Below the pieces are notes generated by a model, which had not been told where the DNA came from, did not search any database, and saw only the letters and a program-made list of their open reading frames with translations. The position numbers and the translations under genes are program-made. A stretch of DNA of 64,000 nt from Comamonadaceae bacterium (GTDB lineage Bacteria; Pseudomonadota; Gammaproteobacteria; Burkholderiales; Burkholderiaceae_C): positions 1 to 64,000 of the forward strand of contig CANEVH010000007.1 in assembly GCA_947442105.1 (NCBI GenBank), written 5' to 3'. Below are positions 8,269-16,794 of the stretch, piece by piece; position 1 is the first letter of the stretch, and each line of letters starts with the position of its first letter.

Positions 8269-8358
8269 CGACAGAGCGACAGAACGCGACACCGCGATAG
8301 AGCGACAGAGCGACAGAGCGACAGAGCGACAGAGCGACAGAACGATAGAGCGAGACAG
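8269..8358 (+). repeat. 8-bp tandem repeat array (CGACAGAG) between fliF and fliG
   Basis: Four perfect tandem copies of CGACAGAG occupy 8303-8334. They are flanked by near-copies at 8269-8284 and 8335-8358 (for example CGACAGAA, CGATAGAG). The array almost fills the 103-base gap and runs to within five bases of the fliG start, so the only purine-rich ribosome-binding candidate for fliG lies inside it. Confidence 0.9.
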
Positions 8359-8362
8359 CACC

Positions 8363-9418
8363 ATGGCAGACAACGACCCCAAACTGGCAGGCCCCGCAGG
8401 CTACACCGAGGCCCTGCGCCGCGAGATGGATGCCCTCACCGGCACCCAGCGCGCTGCCGTGCTGATGCTGCTGCTGGGCGAAGAGCAAGCGGCCAACATC
8501 ATTCGCTTTCTCAACCCCAAGGAAGTGCAAGGCCTGGGCGCGGCCATGGTGCAGGTGGCGGAGCTGTCGCAAGAGGCGGTGAACGCGGTTTTGGACGAAT
8601 TTGTCGCCGAAATCAAGCGCCAAACCAACCTGGGTTTGGGCACCTCCGACTACGTGGAAAAAGTGTTCAAGCTCGCGCTGGGCGAAGACAAAGCCGCCTC
8701 GGTGCTCGGGCGCATCAACCCCAGCCACGGCAGCAAGGGCTTGGAGATTTTGAGCTGGATGGACGCGCGCTCGATTGCCGACATGATCAAAGAAGAGCAC
8801 CCGCAGGTGGTGGCCATTATTTTGTCGGTGCTGGAAAACGTGGTGGCGGCTGAAGTGCTTAACTTTCTGCCGCCCGAGTCGCGGGCCGAAATCATGCAGC
8901 GCGTCGCCAGTCTGGAGACGGTGCAGCCCTCGGCCATGGAAGAGCTTGAAGCCATCATGAAGAAGCAGTTCTCCAACAACTCCAGCTCCAAGTCGTCCAG
9001 CCTGGGCGGCGTCAAGGCAGCGGCCAATATATTGAACCTGACGAAGACGGCGCTAGAGGCCTCGGTGATGGGCGGGCTCAAAACCCTGGACCCTGAGCTG
9101 ATGCAAAAAATCCAGGACAACATGTTCACCTTCGAGAACCTGACCGGCGTAGACAACAAAGGCATCCAGGTCATCATGCGCAATGTCGAGCCCGACCTGA
9201 TGATGAAGGCCCTCAAAGGCGCCAGCGACGCCGTCAAAGACAAGTTTTTGGGCAATATGTCCGAGCGCGCGCGCGGCATGTTCAAAGACGATATGGAAGC
9301 CATGGGCCCGATGCGCTTGTCCGACGTAGAAGACGCGCAAAAATTGATCATGCGCGCCGCGCGCAAACTGGCCGATTCGGGCGAACTGGTGCTAGGCGGC
9401 GGCGCAGACTATGTCTAA
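8363..9418 (+). CDS. fliG: Flagellar motor switch protein FliG
   Basis: FliG is the rotor protein that transmits torque from the stator and binds FliF and FliM. The 351-residue protein has the N-terminal FliF-binding domain (RAAVLMLLLGEEQAANIIRF), the EEHPQVVAIILS middle motif and a C-terminal charged torque helix. The C-terminus contains MKALKGASDAVKDKFLGNMS and the RARGMFKDDMEAMGP motif. About 20 extra residues precede the usual family start. The upstream spacing and ribosome-binding purines come from an octamer repeat array. It overlaps fliH by 8 bases. Confidence 0.97.
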   Translation: MADNDPKLAGPAGYTEALRREMDALTGTQRAAVLMLLLGEEQAANIIRFLNPKEVQGLGAAMVQVAELSQEAVNAVLDEFVAEIKRQTNLGLGTSDYVEKVFKLALGEDKAASVLGRINPSHGSKGLEILSWMDARSIADMIKEEHPQVVAIILSVLENVVAAEVLNFLPPESRAEIMQRVASLETVQPSAMEELEAIMKKQFSNNSSSKSSSLGGVKAAANILNLTKTALEASVMGGLKTLDPELMQKIQDNMFTFENLTGVDNKGIQVIMRNVEPDLMMKALKGASDAVKDKFLGNMSERARGMFKDDMEAMGPMRLSDVEDAQKLIMRAARKLADSGELVLGGGADYV

Positions 9419-10424
9419 AGACGCATTCGCGAGCGAGCAAGCGACCGAGCGCAAAGCCGAAGTCCGGCCGGCGCGCGTTTGGCAGCCCACCGACCTGCGC
9501 CACCCCATCGCGCCGGAGAGCGGCTTTGTCGCCAGCGCGTGGCGCACGCAGCGCGAACCCGTGTTTGGCCTGACGGACTTTGACACCCCCACCGCCGATT
9601 TGCTGCCCCCAGTGGCCGCGCCGCTGAGCGAAGATGTTTCTACGGCAAGTGCTGCAGAGACGCCAGCACCGGCGCCCGCAGACCAAACACCAGCACCAAC
9701 AGCATCACCCGCCGTGACGGCCGAGGCACTGGCGCAAGCACGCGAAGAGGGCCGCGCAGAAGGCGCAGCACAGGCGCGCGCCGCCCTGCACAGCGAGATG
9801 GAGGCCAAGCTGCGCACCGCGCTGGGCGACGACCATGCCTTGGTCAACGCCCTGAGCGCCGCCATTGCGGAGCTGCAACAAAGCCCTCACACTTTTTTTG
9901 AACCACTCAAGCGCCTGGCCCTGCACCTGGCCGAGCAACTGGTGCTCGCCGAGCTGCAGTTGGACGGCAGCGCCATAGACCGCCTGGTGCAACGCTGCAT
10001 AGACGAACTGGCCGAACACGACGAATCGCTGATCGTGGTGGAGCTGCACCCGGCCGACCTGGCGCTGCTGCAAGACCTGCGCACCCGCTCGGGCCTGGGC
10101 GAGGGCGCCTCCCTGCGCTTGCAGGCCAACGCGCAACTGCTGCCCGGCAGCGTGCGCGCCAGCGCCAACGCCGCCGTGGTGGAAGACCTGATGGGCGAGC
10201 GCCTGAGCGCACTGGCGCGCGGCCTGGCGGTGGACGACAGCCGCTGGCGCGCCCATACCGCGTTCACCCCCGAGCGCATTGCCAGCGACCGCATCGCCAG
10301 CACGGCGGTGGAGGACGCCCGGCCCCGCATGGCGTCGGGCGCGCCGTCTGCAGCCAGTGACCCAGGCTATGACACAGTGGCGGCGATTGATGAAATCCTG
10401 CGGGACGCAGAAAACCATGTTTGA
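9411..10424 (+). CDS. fliH: Flagellar assembly protein FliH
   Basis: FliH regulates the export ATPase FliI and links it to the C ring. This 337-residue protein is longer than many FliH proteins (about 230-260). The extra length is in a proline/alanine-rich N-terminal region (about residues 50-105) and a loosely conserved C-terminal extension. The core follows EALAQAREEGRAEGAAQARA, then HFFEP-like and LHLAEQLVLAEL helices characteristic of FliH/YscL. The ATG lies inside the last codons of fliG, and its own end overlaps the fliI start by 8 bases. Confidence 0.9.
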   Translation: MSKDAFASEQATERKAEVRPARVWQPTDLRHPIAPESGFVASAWRTQREPVFGLTDFDTPTADLLPPVAAPLSEDVSTASAAETPAPAPADQTPAPTASPAVTAEALAQAREEGRAEGAAQARAALHSEMEAKLRTALGDDHALVNALSAAIAELQQSPHTFFEPLKRLALHLAEQLVLAELQLDGSAIDRLVQRCIDELAEHDESLIVVELHPADLALLQDLRTRSGLGEGASLRLQANAQLLPGSVRASANAAVVEDLMGERLSALARGLAVDDSRWRAHTAFTPERIASDRIASTAVEDARPRMASGAPSAASDPGYDTVAAIDEILRDAENHV

Positions 10425-11739
10425 CTTTGACACCGAGGTGGACCAAGTCCTGTCCCGGCTGCGCAGCAAGCGCCCGCAGCGCAGCGGCACGCTGGTGCGC
10501 CTGGTGGGCCTGCGCCTGGAGGCGCGCGGCATCATGGCCCCGGTAGGCGCTTGCTGCGAAGTGGTCGGCCAAGGCGGCCACCGCATCGAGGCGGAAGTGG
10601 TGGGCTTTGCCGAAAACACGATCTACCTGATGCCGTTTTCTGAGCCAGTGGGCATTGGCCCCGGCGCCTCGGTGCGGGTGCTCAGCGAAAGCGGCCACGC
10701 CGACTTGGGCGACGCGCTGCTGGGCCGCGTCATTGACGCCCAAGGCGAGCCGCTGGACGGCAAGCCCAAACCCGTATGCACCACCCAGCTCGGCCTCTTG
10801 GGCCTGCCGCTCAACCCCATGGAGCGTGGCCCGATTAACAAGGTGCTGGACGTGGGCGTGAAAGCCATCAACGGCTTGCTCACCTTGGGGCGCGGCCAGC
10901 GCGTGGGCCTGGTGGCGGGCTCGGGCGTGGGCAAAAGCGTGCTTTTGGGCATGCTGACACGCTTTACCAAGGCCGACATCGTGGTCATTGGCCTGATTGG
11001 CGAGCGCGGTCGCGAAGTGCAGGCTTTTATTACCGAAACCTTGGGGCCTGAGGGCTTGGCCAAAGCGGTGGTGATTGCCGCCCCGGCCAATGTGTCGCCG
11101 GTGCTGCGCCTCAAAGCCGCGCACCTGACGCACGTGGTGGCCGAATACTTTCGCGACCAGGGCAAAGACGTGCTGATGCTGGTCGACAGCCTGACCCGCG
11201 TGGCCCACGCCCAGCGCGAAATCGGCCTGGCGATTGGCGAGCCGCCCACCTCCAAGGGCTACCCGCCTTCGGTGTTTGCCCTCTTGCCCAACCTGATTGA
11301 GCGCGCCGGTGTGGGTCGCCACGGCCATGGCTCCATCACCGCCATTTACACCGTGCTGGCCGAAGGCGACGACGGCAACGACCCGATTGTGGACATCGCC
11401 CGCGCTTCGCTCGACGGCCAGGTGATGCTCTCGCGCAAGCTGGCAGATGCGGCGCATTACCCGGCCATTGACCTGACCGGCTCCATTTCTCGGGTGATGC
11501 AAAACCTGCTCTCGCCCACGGATTTGAAGCTGACCAATCGCTTTCGCCGCCTGTGGTCGCTCCACCAGCAAAACGTGGACCTGATCCAGGTGGGCGCTTA
11601 CCAAGCCGGTAGCAATGCCGAAATCGACCAGGCCATTGCGCTGCGCGAATCCATGGAACGCTACCTGCGCCAAGACATGCACGCTGACGAAGACGAAGCC
11701 CGCTGCCGCACCGACTTGCGCGTGCTGATGGAACTCTAA
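10417..11739 (+). CDS. fliI: Flagellum-specific export ATPase FliI
   Basis: FliI is the hexameric ATPase of the flagellar type III export apparatus. The 440-residue protein has Walker A AGSGVGKS (about residues 167-174), Walker B VLMLVDSLTRVAHAQREIGL, and the family motif GEPPTSKGYPPSVFALLPNL. Start ATG 10417 overlaps the fliH stop and opens directly onto the conserved N-terminus; frames open further upstream are only the fliH region read in another frame. Forty-five bases separate it from fliJ. Confidence 0.97.
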   Translation: MFDFDTEVDQVLSRLRSKRPQRSGTLVRLVGLRLEARGIMAPVGACCEVVGQGGHRIEAEVVGFAENTIYLMPFSEPVGIGPGASVRVLSESGHADLGDALLGRVIDAQGEPLDGKPKPVCTTQLGLLGLPLNPMERGPINKVLDVGVKAINGLLTLGRGQRVGLVAGSGVGKSVLLGMLTRFTKADIVVIGLIGERGREVQAFITETLGPEGLAKAVVIAAPANVSPVLRLKAAHLTHVVAEYFRDQGKDVLMLVDSLTRVAHAQREIGLAIGEPPTSKGYPPSVFALLPNLIERAGVGRHGHGSITAIYTVLAEGDDGNDPIVDIARASLDGQVMLSRKLADAAHYPAIDLTGSISRVMQNLLSPTDLKLTNRFRRLWSLHQQNVDLIQVGAYQAGSNAEIDQAIALRESMERYLRQDMHADEDEARCRTDLRVLMEL

Positions 11740-11784
11740 GCCCATGCGCGCCGCCCTGCCCCACCCCTTAAGCCGGAGCCACGC

Positions 11785-12228
11785 ATGAAAATCCGCGCCT
11801 GCTGGTCTGCCCTGGAAGGTCGGGCAGAGCAAACAATCACCGGGCTACGGGCAGAGACCGCGCACGCGGAGCAACTGCGCGATGCACTGCTGGCCAGCCA
11901 GTTGCGCCTGGAAACCTTGTACGAGGAATACCGGGCGCAGGCCGCTGCGGCAGACTCGTCCAAAGGCATGTCAGACGCGATGAACCAACGCCAATTCATG
12001 TCGCAACTCCTGAAACTGCGCGAACGCGTGGAGCGCGATATTGGCACCTCGACCCTGCACTTGCAAACCCTGGCGCACCGCATGCAACAGGCCGAAATCG
12101 ACCGCCTGAAAATGAAAACGCTCAGCGAGAACGACCGCCTGGCCGTGCAAAAACACGCGCAAAAGCGCGAGCAACACCGCATGGACGAACTCGGCATGCT
12201 GCAGTTCAACCAGGCGCGCGCCGCATGA
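11785..12228 (+). CDS. fliJ: Flagellar export protein FliJ
   Basis: FliJ is the coiled-coil stalk component of the export ATPase complex. The 147-residue, almost wholly helical and charged sequence, with ETLYEEYRAQ and a C-terminal KREQHRMDELG segment, fits the family in length and context. Sequence conservation in FliJ is low, so position directly after fliI carries much of the weight. Its stop overlaps the next start as ATGA. Confidence 0.9.
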   Translation: MKIRACWSALEGRAEQTITGLRAETAHAEQLRDALLASQLRLETLYEEYRAQAAAADSSKGMSDAMNQRQFMSQLLKLRERVERDIGTSTLHLQTLAHRMQQAEIDRLKMKTLSENDRLAVQKHAQKREQHRMDELGMLQFNQARAA

Positions 12229-12974
12229 ACCCTTCCGGTGGTTTGTTCTGGCACTTGCACGCCTGGCGCAGCCAGCCGCTGTGGGCGCCCACCTGCGCCG
12301 ACATTGCGCAGTGGCTGGACGCCATGCCAATTCCGCAGCAAGGCCCATCGCATGAACTGCTGGTCATCGGCGCCAGCGCCGGCTGGATGCTGCCCAGCGC
12401 TTGGCTGCAGCGCTTTGACAGCGTCGCCACCTATGACCTAGACCGCTGGGCCGCGCCCCTGTTCCAGCGCCGCCATGGCGCCGCGCTGCGCGCCTCTGGC
12501 ACGGCATTGCGCTGCCACACGCACGATGGCTTGGCGAACCTGCCTTCTCTGCTGCAAGCCCACCCCCGCGCCACGGTGCTGCTGGACAATGTGCTGGGGC
12601 AGTTGCGCTTTCACCACCCCACGGTAGAGGCCGCAAGCAAGCAGATAGACCACATCACCCGCAGCCTTCGCGGGCGGCATTGGGGCAGCGTGCATGATGC
12701 TTTTTCGGGCCGCAGCCAGCGCCGCAGCGCCGGTATGCGCGTAGCGCCCATGCACCGCAGCCTGCAAGCCAAGCACACTGGCAGCAGTACTGATGCGGCC
12801 CCCACGCGCAGCGTGGGCTTGGCCCTGTTTAGCGACCCACTTGCGGCCCAGGGCGAGTGGCTGGACCACCTGACCGACACCGTGTTCCCGGCCGGAACCG
12901 CAGTGCACCACATCGCTTGGCCCTACAGCCCACATTACTGCCACTGGCTGCAGGCAGGATGGGTGGCAGCATGA
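12225..12974 (+). CDS. Uncharacterised protein with Rossmann/SAM-binding-like motif, coupled to fliJ
   Basis: A 249-residue protein not assignable to a named family. Residues about 45-75 (LLVIGASAGWML, then YDLD) follow the beta-strand, glycine loop and acidic pattern of a nucleotide or SAM-binding Rossmann fold. A later VLLDNVLGQLRFHH could be the next strand. It is rich in His and Trp (for example HYCHWL near the C-terminus). It starts within the fliJ stop (ATGA) and ends within the next start (ATGA), so it is translated from the flagellar transcript. A methyltransferase-like role is possible, but no catalytic motif can be pinned down. Confidence 0.6.
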   Translation: MNPSGGLFWHLHAWRSQPLWAPTCADIAQWLDAMPIPQQGPSHELLVIGASAGWMLPSAWLQRFDSVATYDLDRWAAPLFQRRHGAALRASGTALRCHTHDGLANLPSLLQAHPRATVLLDNVLGQLRFHHPTVEAASKQIDHITRSLRGRHWGSVHDAFSGRSQRRSAGMRVAPMHRSLQAKHTGSSTDAAPTRSVGLALFSDPLAAQGEWLDHLTDTVFPAGTAVHHIAWPYSPHYCHWLQAGWVAA

Positions 12975-13828
12975 GGCGTTTTGTAGCGAAGCAATGTTTT
13001 GCCAATGCCCTGGGCCATGGCCTGTGCTGCTTACTCGCAGCGCCAACCCTGTTCTTGGCGGCGTGCGGCGGGCAGGCCAGTCCGCCCTCAGTGCAGACAG
13101 TGTCGAAAGTAAGCGACCCCGCAGACCCCGCAGCCCAGCCCCCCACGGTCTTGGCAGGCGCTTACGGCGCCGACACGGGCACCGACTTTGTGAGCTTTGT
13201 GTGGACGCTTGGCGGCGTGACCCACTGGATTGCCCTGTACATGCCAAACCTGAACTCTGGCACCTACCCACCGGTCATTTACACAGGCAGCATCGATTTG
13301 CTCACGCAAGGCGCGGCGTCTGCGTCCATCACTTCGTTTGACCGGCAATACCAATTGCGAAAAGGCAGCGCCGTGGTGGCTGCTGCATCGGGCAGCGCGT
13401 ACCAAATCTCCTTGAGTGGCGTGAGCTTGAGTTCGAGCAGCAGCCCCACGTTTACCGCGCGCAAGTTAAGCACATCCTCCGACTTCAATCGCGCCTGGCG
13501 GGGAACGTGGTCGGACGCCAATTCCAGTGGCAGCATCTTTACCGACGCGCCACTCACGCTCAGCGGCGGGCAGGCCAGCCCGCAATTTGGCAATTGCAGC
13601 ATGGACCTGTCTCTGCGGGCTGCGCAAGATGCAGGGGGCGGGCCTTACATCGCTGCCACCATTGCCATTCGCCCCAGCACGGGCTGCGCACGCTCAGTGT
13701 CTGCCGGGTCCACGGTCAGCTTGAGCGGCATTGCCTTCATCCACACACCGCCTGCGGGCGGCGACCAGCTGGAGATCATTTTGGCGGATGGCACGGGCAG
13801 CGGCATCTCTTTTCGTGGAAAAGAGTGA
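12971..13828 (+). CDS. Putative lipoprotein of unknown function
   Basis: A 285-residue protein with an N-terminal signal and lipobox LAAC (LLAAPTLFLAACGG), so it should be lipid-anchored and face the periplasm or outer membrane. The mature part is rich in Ser, Gly and Thr with alternating hydrophobic strands, suggesting a beta-rich domain. Start ATG 12971 overlaps the previous stop as ATGA; a start four codons earlier (12959) is possible. No known family is recognised. It is the last gene of the flagellar-linked run; 81 bases separate it from the carbonic anhydrase. Confidence 0.65.
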   Translation: MRRFVAKQCFANALGHGLCCLLAAPTLFLAACGGQASPPSVQTVSKVSDPADPAAQPPTVLAGAYGADTGTDFVSFVWTLGGVTHWIALYMPNLNSGTYPPVIYTGSIDLLTQGAASASITSFDRQYQLRKGSAVVAAASGSAYQISLSGVSLSSSSSPTFTARKLSTSSDFNRAWRGTWSDANSSGSIFTDAPLTLSGGQASPQFGNCSMDLSLRAAQDAGGGPYIAATIAIRPSTGCARSVSAGSTVSLSGIAFIHTPPAGGDQLEIILADGTGSGISFRGKE

Positions 13829-13909
13829 ACGCTCACATTTTTGCGCCTGGTGCCGATACCCATCCGTAGTCCTTCCACTTCACACTGCACTCGCCCATAA
13901 AGAGCCACC

Positions 13910-15202
13910 ATGAAAAGAATTATTTTTGAAGTCATCCTCGCCCTGGCGCTCGCAGGCGCGGGCGCCTTTGGCTGGACTAGCTGGAAGCAAAACCAGTCGG
14001 CCACCGGCCAGATCACTGCGCTCAAGGCCGCCTCCGAAGCAGCGAGTAAGGCAGCGGCTGACAAAGCCGCAACAGTCAAGGCCGCCGAAGAGGAAATGAC
14101 GGCGCTACGCGCCGAAATGGCACCACTGGAAGGCCAGGCGCAGCAACTCGCCGCCGTCAAAGCCGCCATGGCCAACGGCACCACACTCACCGACCTGGAA
14201 GCGGCCTACAAGGCGCAAAAGAAGCTGTCTGCCGAACGCCAGGTGGGCCTGGGCGCAGTGCGCATGCTTACCAAAGGCGCAGACGACCCGGCGACGCTGG
14301 CCGCGTTTCGCAAAGCGCTAGAAATGTCGGAGCTGGGCGACCGCAAAAACACGATTTGCGCCGCCCAAATTGGCCTGGCTGCGGCAGGCGAAAAAGTCAG
14401 CATCCTGGCCGACTGCCTGCCCAAGGGCGCCAAACCCGAAGCCGCCAAGGGCGAAAAGTCCGAGAAAGCTGCGCCTGAGGAGAAGGCGGGCGAGAAAGAC
14501 GAGCACGGCAAGCCCGGTGACAAAAAGTCGCCTGAAAAGCACGCCGTCCATTGGTCGTACGACGGCGACATGGGCCCGGAGCGCTGGGGCAAAGAGTTTC
14601 CCACCTGCGCCAAAGGCAAGTCCCAGTCGCCGCTGGACATCCGTGGGCCTTTTGTCAAAACCCGCACCGTGGTCACGGCTGACTACAAAGAAGGCCCATT
14701 GAAGCTGCTCAATAACGGCCACACCATTCAGGTCAATGCCAATCCAGGCAGCAAACTCCGCATCGACGGCGTGGCCTACGAACTGCTGCAGTTCCACTTC
14801 CACCGCCCCAGCGAAGAAAAAATCGACGGCAAACCCATGGCCATGGTGGTCCACTTTGTGCACAAAAGTGCCGAAGGCAAGCTCGCGGTGCTGGGCGTGC
14901 TGCTCAAAGAAGGCAATGAGAACCCCGGCATCAAAACCCTATGGACCCACATGCCCCTCGACGAAGGCCCCGAAGTCGCGCCCGAAGGCGTGAGCTTCAA
15001 CCCCGGCAATCTGCTGCCGCGCGAGTTTGACTTCTACAGCTACGAGGGATCGCTCACCACGCCGCCGTGCACCGAGGGCGTACGCTTCTTTATTCTGAAG
15101 TCCACCGTCAACGTGGCTAAAGAGCAAGTGGCCGCTTTTCCCTTTAGGCGCAATGCCCGTCCGGTGCAAGAACCCAACGGCCGTGAAATCTCCACCAATT
15201 AA
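13910..15202 (+). CDS. Membrane-anchored alpha-class carbonic anhydrase with long N-terminal extension
   Basis: The enzyme catalyses reversible hydration of CO2. Residues about 211-426 form a full alpha-carbonic anhydrase domain. It shows HWSYDG, QSPLDI, NNGHTIQV (proton-shuttle His271), LLQFHFHRPSEE (zinc ligands His296 and His298), MVVHFVHK (His315) and YEGSLTTPPCTEGV. Cys233 and Cys387 are placed as the disulfide of bacterial secreted members. Unusually, about 200 residues precede it: one membrane segment (6-24), an Ala/Lys/Glu coiled coil (about 35-110), a small helical region, and a Lys/Glu-rich linker. Typical bacterial alpha enzymes are only about 220-250 aa. The domain is inferred to be periplasmic. 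Confidence 0.93.
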   Translation: MKRIIFEVILALALAGAGAFGWTSWKQNQSATGQITALKAASEAASKAAADKAATVKAAEEEMTALRAEMAPLEGQAQQLAAVKAAMANGTTLTDLEAAYKAQKKLSAERQVGLGAVRMLTKGADDPATLAAFRKALEMSELGDRKNTICAAQIGLAAAGEKVSILADCLPKGAKPEAAKGEKSEKAAPEEKAGEKDEHGKPGDKKSPEKHAVHWSYDGDMGPERWGKEFPTCAKGKSQSPLDIRGPFVKTRTVVTADYKEGPLKLLNNGHTIQVNANPGSKLRIDGVAYELLQFHFHRPSEEKIDGKPMAMVVHFVHKSAEGKLAVLGVLLKEGNENPGIKTLWTHMPLDEGPEVAPEGVSFNPGNLLPREFDFYSYEGSLTTPPCTEGVRFFILKSTVNVAKEQVAAFPFRRNARPVQEPNGREISTN

Positions 15203-15217
15203 GCCGCACACGCCCTC

Positions 15218-15253
15218 ACTTTCATGAAGCTCCCTGCATGACAGTTCTTTCAC
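15218..15253 (-). repeat. Dispersed repeat, copy 1
   Basis: Read on the minus strand the segment contains GTGAAAGAACTGTCATG, a 5-base spacer, and AGCTTCATGAAAGT. The same two blocks in the same order occur on the plus strand at 20511-20558. It lies in the gap between the carbonic anhydrase and the next gene. Confidence 0.5.
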
Positions 15254-15271
15254 ACTAACCCAGAGCCCGCC

Positions 15272-15796
15272 ATGAATAAACCCTCTTCCCTGCCTGCGGT
15301 CTTGCTCACAGCGCTGGCCACCGTGCTCGTCGTCGGTGCCGCCGGATGGGGCGCTGTGGCGGCGGGCTGGCTGCACTTAGGGGCGACCGCCCCCGGCTCG
15401 CGCGACAACGAGCTTGAAACAACAGTGGGCAAAAAAGGCGGCAACTTCGTCTGTGAAGTGACCGTCTCCACGCCGCAAGGCAAGCTCAATTCCGAGCCCA
15501 AGGTCTACGCCGATGTCATGGTGGTGGGCCTGGAGCCCGAGGCCAAGTCCGGCTGGTACCAGGGCGAATACACGATTTCCGAGTCGCGCAAGGGCGCGCT
15601 GCGCATGGAAGGCAGCAAGGCCTTTGTCAGCCGCCCCGCGATGTTTGAGCGCTTTGGCCAAATGATCACGCAAGAAGAATTCACCCTGGACCTCAACGAC
15701 GGCACTTTTGTGCAAACCCTGACCTTCAAAGACGGCACCCGGCGCCACATGCTCAAAGGCGTTTGCGCCAAGTTCGCCAAAGCGCCCTTCAAATAA
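15272..15796 (+). CDS. Small membrane-anchored or secreted protein of unknown function
   Basis: A 174-residue protein with an N-terminal hydrophobic segment (about residues 8-32, AVLLTALATVLVVGAAGWGA). A soluble domain follows with two cysteines (NFVCEV and KGVCAKF) that could form a disulfide. The architecture of one membrane anchor plus an exported domain mirrors the preceding carbonic anhydrase. The two genes are 69 bases apart in the same direction, so a functional link is plausible but unproven. No family is recognised. Confidence 0.6.
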   Translation: MNKPSSLPAVLLTALATVLVVGAAGWGAVAAGWLHLGATAPGSRDNELETTVGKKGGNFVCEVTVSTPQGKLNSEPKVYADVMVVGLEPEAKSGWYQGEYTISESRKGALRMEGSKAFVSRPAMFERFGQMITQEEFTLDLNDGTFVQTLTFKDGTRRHMLKGVCAKFAKAPFK

Positions 15797-15911
15797 ACCG
15801 CCGGCCGTGGGGCCGATGCAGGCGCCGCCAAGCCCGTGGGCGCGGTCGCCGCCGGGCCGCCGCTTGGTCGTCGTCGTGTAGCCACCGGGTATCGCCTACC
15901 TACAATGGCCC

Positions 15912-16760
15912 ATGACTTTTCTTGCCCAACTCGGCGCTGCGGAGCGCCTGAACCAGTCTTTGCTCTGCGTGGGGCTGGACCCGGACCCCGCCAAATTCCC
16001 CCTGCACTGGCGCGGCGACGCCCGCAAGATTTTTGACTTTTGCGCAACCATCGTCGACGCCACCGCCGACCTGGTGATCGCCTTCAAACCGCAAATCGCC
16101 TACTTTGCCGCCCACCGCGCCGAAGACCAGTTAGAGCGCCTGGTGGCCCATATGCGCCAGACCGCGCCCCAGGTGCCGGTGATTTTGGACGCCAAGCGCG
16201 GCGACATAGGCAACACCGCCGAGCAATACGCCATAGAGGCCTTTGAGCGCTACGGCGCCGACGCGGTGACGCTCTCGCCCTTTATGGGCTGGGACTCGGT
16301 GCAACCGTATGTGAAGTACCACGGCAAGGGCGCGTTTTTGCTCTGCCGCACCTCCAACCCCGGCGGCGACGACCTGCAAAGCCAGCGCCTGGCCGACCTG
16401 CCTGGCCAACCCGCGCTGTTTGAACACATTGCCGCCTTGGCGAGCGGCCCCTGGAACTTGAACGGCCAGCTCGGCCTGGTGGTGGGCGCCACCTACCCCA
16501 GCGAGATAGAGCGCGTGCGGGCGCTGGCGCCCCAGCTGCCGCTGCTCATTCCCGGCGTGGGCGCCCAGGGCGGCGACGCGGCGGCCACGGTGCGCGCGGG
16601 CTGGCGCGGCAACGCGCAGCACACGCAAGCCCCTATCGTCGTCAACTCCTCGCGCGCGGTGATTTACGCCAGCAGCGGCCCCGACTTTGCCCAGGCCGCG
16701 CGCGCCGAGGCGCTCCAAACCCGCGACCTGTTGCAGGCCTGCCGCATGCTGGCAGGCTGA
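15912..16760 (+). CDS. pyrF: Orotidine 5'-phosphate decarboxylase (long PyrF family)
   Basis: The enzyme converts OMP to UMP, the last step of de novo pyrimidine synthesis. The 282-residue length fits the longer (type 2) PyrF group. Diagnostic motifs are LCVGLDPDP near the start, FKPQIAYF, the catalytic [10 protein letters not shown] (Lys and Asp), and [22 protein letters not shown] forms the phosphate-binding end. It starts a short plus-strand run with the glutathione transferase. Confidence 0.97.
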   Translation: MTFLAQLGAAERLNQSLLCVGLDPDPAKFPLHWRGDARKIFDFCATIVDATADLVIAFKPQIAYFAAHRAEDQLERLVAHMRQTAPQVPVILDAKRGDIGNTAEQYAIEAFERYGADAVTLSPFMGWDSVQPYVKYHGKGAFLLCRTSNPGGDDLQSQRLADLPGQPALFEHIAALASGPWNLNGQLGLVVGATYPSEIERVRALAPQLPLLIPGVGAQGGDAAATVRAGWRGNAQHTQAPIVVNSSRAVIYASSGPDFAQAARAEALQTRDLLQACRMLAG

Positions 16761-16794
16761 TGCATCCCCTACGCCCCCACGGAAGGTCATTCCC

